Positions 61,952 through 64,000 of a stretch of 64,000 nucleotides of DNA are shown piece by piece; position 1 is the stretch's first letter, and each line of letters opens with the position of its first letter. The translations under genes and the position numbers were made by a program. Source of the DNA: Gluconacetobacter johannae (GTDB taxonomy: Bacteria > Pseudomonadota > Alphaproteobacteria > Acetobacterales > Acetobacteraceae); NCBI RefSeq assembly GCF_014174305.1, contig NZ_JABEQH010000005.1, positions 124,001-188,000 on the forward strand, read 5' to 3'. The notes under the pieces are model-generated. The model searched no databases. It saw only the letters and a list, made by a program, of their open reading frames with translations, and was not told the DNA's origin.

Positions 61952-63196
61952 TCATACCCTGTCAGGCGCCCCCTGCCGGACGCCGTCGGCGACATGCCGG
62001 TCGAGCATATCCGTGAAGGCGGAAAAGAGTTTTCGCATTTGCGGCAGTTTGTAAGGGAACAGTTCGACGGGATCCATGTCGTGCACGATCATCGAAACGC
62101 CGGCTTCAAATACCAGCAGCTTGCCATCCTGTGTTTCCGCGCAGTCCATGACGAAGTAATCGAGGGCCAGACGGCGTGCGAGTTCGGTCAGGGCTTCCTG
62201 ATGGCGGAGGCCGAATTCCGTATCGAAATGCGTCATGAAACGCTCTTCCTCGACGCGCTTTTCGGCCGAGGCATGCATGTCGGCGTTGAGATACCAGATC
62301 GCCCATTGATCCGAGATGGCCATGTGGCACGCGAACGCCCGCCCGTTGACGAAGACGATCCGATATTTGCGAAACAGTCCGTCAGTGTTGCTGTAATCCG
62401 TAAACGGCGACAGGAAGAATTCCGCACCGTCCTGATTTTCCATATAGGCCTCGACATCACGGGCCTGCGTCAGCCGTTCCAGCCCTTTCCCCGCATGCGA
62501 GCCGACCGGCCGGGCAATCAGGGGAAACGGCATGGCATCCGATGGCGACGATCCGCTGCCAAGCGCCAGAAGTTCCGCCCGGGAGACACGCTCCGTCGGA
62601 TTGATATGCAAGCCCTTCACGTCCTGAAGCAGTAAATAGAGGCGGTCGCGATCCGTTTGCCGGATCCTGTCGGGAAGATTGAGGAAGGGGCGCGGCCAGC
62701 GGCCGGCGAGCGATCCGAGTTGCGCGAGGCATTCCGCCGTTTGCTCGTCGTCGGAAATCGTAACGATGGCGATGTCGTGGTCCGGGATCAGGTCTTCGAC
62801 GGGTCGTCCCGGCAGGACATACAATACGATCAGTTCGATATCGGAACCAGAAACGAGAAATTCGATCGGCGTATTGCCGCCGATATCAAGGGGCGCCGCA
62901 AGTGCCAGAACCCGCATCCGCGGATGTGCCGGCGCGCCTGATATGCGATAACATTGGCACTGCGCGAGCGCCTCGTCCTGGATCTGCAATCCTAGGGCGC
63001 GATTCCCGGATATCTGTTCGATCACAGCCAGATCCATGGCAGCCCCCGGTTCGTTGCGCCGCGCCTTCAGAGTCTCGTGAATCGACGAGATATCGCGACC
63101 CTGCATCGCCGCGCGAACGAGAGGGGCGATGCCAATCCTGTCGCAAATCTGGAGGTCGGAACGAAGCCTGAGAGCCAAAATCGAGATCCTTTGCAT
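61952..63196 (-). CDS. ATP-grasp protein with unrecognised N-terminal domain
   Basis: 414 residues from ATG 63196. Residues about 1-120 (RISILALRLRSDLQICDRIG onwards) are helical and not assigned to a family. The C-terminal two-thirds resembles ATP-grasp ligases of the RimK type: FPLIARPVGSHAGKGLERL carries the likely ATP-binding Lys/Arg, YRIVFVNGRAFACHMAISD follows, and DYFVMDCAETQDGKLLVFEA contains the acidic metal ligands. These enzymes join a carboxylate to an amine or thiol with ATP. The substrate is unknown. It could be part of a peptide-like natural-product or modification pathway, but no partner is visible. Confidence 0.72.
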   Translation of the reverse strand: MQRISILALRLRSDLQICDRIGIAPLVRAAMQGRDISSIHETLKARRNEPGAAMDLAVIEQISGNRALGLQIQDEALAQCQCYRISGAPAHPRMRVLALAAPLDIGGNTPIEFLVSGSDIELIVLYVLPGRPVEDLIPDHDIAIVTISDDEQTAECLAQLGSLAGRWPRPFLNLPDRIRQTDRDRLYLLLQDVKGLHINPTERVSRAELLALGSGSSPSDAMPFPLIARPVGSHAGKGLERLTQARDVEAYMENQDGAEFFLSPFTDYSNTDGLFRKYRIVFVNGRAFACHMAISDQWAIWYLNADMHASAEKRVEEERFMTHFDTEFGLRHQEALTELARRLALDYFVMDCAETQDGKLLVFEAGVSMIVHDMDPVELFPYKLPQMRKLFSAFTDMLDRHVADGVRQGAPDRV

Positions 63197-63359
63197 AGGC
63201 GCGGCGCGCCCCCGCCTGTCCGGCCGCACTATAGCCGCGCCTGGCGTCGTTATGAAACCGGCCGGGCGGAGTTGGCGGGACAGGTGGGGTGTTGCCCGAG
63301 CCCTTGGGGAACCCGAGATTTTATGACCGCTGAAGCGCCCTTCACGACGCGGAGGGGTA

Positions 63360-64000
63360 TTACGCCCTGGCGACGCCGAAGATGTCCTGAAGCTGGCGGG
63401 CCATGATCGTGGCGTCCACATCCTGCCCGAACCACAGCCTGACGCTGATGACGCCCTGGTTCACCAGCATGCCCAGCCCGTCGAGCGTGGTGCAGCCCCG
63501 CGCCTCGGCCGCGCGCAGCAGCGCCGTGCGCGGCGGGTTGGGGATGACGTCGGCGACGATCATCCCGTGGCGCAGGCTGTCCGGGTCGATGTCGGGCATG
63601 GCCTGGGCGTCGCCAAGCCCGACGGATGTCGCATTAATCAGCACGTCGACATCCCGTGGAATCGCGAACCGTTCGGTCCAGGGCAGGAACATGGCCTCGG
63701 CGGCTGTCCTGTCGTTGATAAGCGCCGCGATGTCCCGGCCGCGCGCGGCGTCGCGGTTGACGATCGTCAGGCGGCGCGCGCCTGCCAGGGCCAGTTCCAC
63801 GGCGATCGCGCGTGCCGCGCCGCCTGCGCCCAGCAGGCAGAAATCCTTGCCCTTCGGGTCGGTCACGCCCGAGAGGGAGTCCAGGAAGCCCTTGCCGTCG
63901 GTGTTTTCGCCGGTCAGCTTGCCGTCGCGGATGACCACGCAATTGACCGCCCCGATGATCGCGGCGGACTCGGCCAGCGTATCCAGATGCGCCAGCACCG
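63360..64000 (-). CDS. aroE: Shikimate dehydrogenase-family protein (partial, N-terminus outside window)
   Basis: 213 residues of the C-terminal part are in the window and the frame continues past 64000. GAVNCVVIRDGKLTGENTDG contains the substrate-binding Asn and the AroE-type NTDG motif; FCLLGAGGAARAIAVELALA is the NADP-binding motif; GMLVNQGVISVRLWFG closes the domain. AroE reduces 3-dehydroshikimate to shikimate. The Q-x-A-x-x-Q-type C-terminus is diverged (NQGVISVRLWFGQDVDA), so a quinate/shikimate-type or other AroE paralogue cannot be excluded. Confidence 0.88.
   Translation of the reverse strand, partial: VLAHLDTLAESAAIIGAVNCVVIRDGKLTGENTDGKGFLDSLSGVTDPKGKDFCLLGAGGAARAIAVELALAGARRLTIVNRDAARGRDIAALINDRTAAEAMFLPWTERFAIPRDVDVLINATSVGLGDAQAMPDIDPDSLRHGMIVADVIPNPPRTALLRAAEARGCTTLDGLGMLVNQGVISVRLWFGQDVDATIMARQLQDIFGVARA

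Noticed and set aside
1-64000. tRNA, rRNA, CRISPR, insertion sequences or prophage
   Set aside because: No cloverleaf ending in a plausible acceptor, no rRNA core sequence, no regularly spaced repeats, and no transposase, integrase or phage structural gene were found on reading both strands.

Overview
The window is GC-rich, gene-dense DNA from an alphaproteobacterium, most likely an acetic acid bacterium (Acetobacteraceae). That placement is inferred from the cyanide-insensitive type bd oxidase, the GMC alcohol dehydrogenase, the CopAB copper system and the overall gene style. No rRNA or tRNA gene was seen that would fix it. About 57 protein genes were recognised. I saw no CRISPR array, insertion sequence, prophage or origin.

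Layout. (1) 1-10349: a catabolic block built as a divergon. etfB (partial), a TIM-barrel isomerase, a DUF993 aldolase-like protein, an SDR and an acyl-CoA dehydrogenase run leftwards; an aldehyde dehydrogenase, a GMC alcohol dehydrogenase, a CoA-transferase and an AT-rich TetR regulator run rightwards. Together they could carry an alcohol to aldehyde, acid, acyl-CoA and enoyl-CoA; the substrate is unknown. (2) 10441-13114: a TPR protein fused to a degenerate CCA-enzyme HD module, a MAPEG protein and a VOC protein. (3) 13215-16540: a copper-resistance operon (small His/Met/Cys-rich protein, copA, copB, Met-rich periplasmic protein). (4) 16581-24267: Tag glycosylase, class I aldolase, flavin reductase-like protein, 2-hydroxyacid dehydrogenase, a 45-residue membrane protein, a cytoplasmic GH15 glucoamylase and a lipoprotein lipase. 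(5) 24353-31054: gamma-glutamyltransferase, and divergent from it a LysR regulator, an MFS carrier and a TonB-dependent receptor, tied together by a near-identical 17-bp element. (6) 31119-33505: a slipin and an Nramp-related metal transporter.

(7) 33532-47253 is the most interesting part. A cyanide-insensitive oxidase operon (cioAB plus a DUF2474 mini-subunit) faces a MocR-type PLP regulator, which is followed by a complete eight-gene Nit1C (nitrilase/nitrogen-starvation) cluster. Two extra genes, an acyl-CoA ligase and a DUF1348 protein, extend the operon. Nit1C clusters are linked to cyanide assimilation and CioAB to cyanide-tolerant respiration. Copies of TTGTATGG lie upstream of cioA, mocR and the Nit1C operon, so the three units look like one regulon, possibly a single cyanide resistance-plus-assimilation island.

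(8) 47290-55052: Dcp-like M3 peptidase, an Old Yellow Enzyme gene with its TetR regulator and two matching operators, an MFS carrier and a Kef-type antiporter. (9) 55059-60880: an N-acetylglucosamine unit (nagB and nagA divergent, a NagP-like sugar carrier, a GH20 hexosaminidase), ending in a decayed GNAT remnant. (10) 60887-64000: an aldo/keto reductase, an ATP-grasp protein with an unrecognised N-terminal domain, and a partial aroE-family gene.
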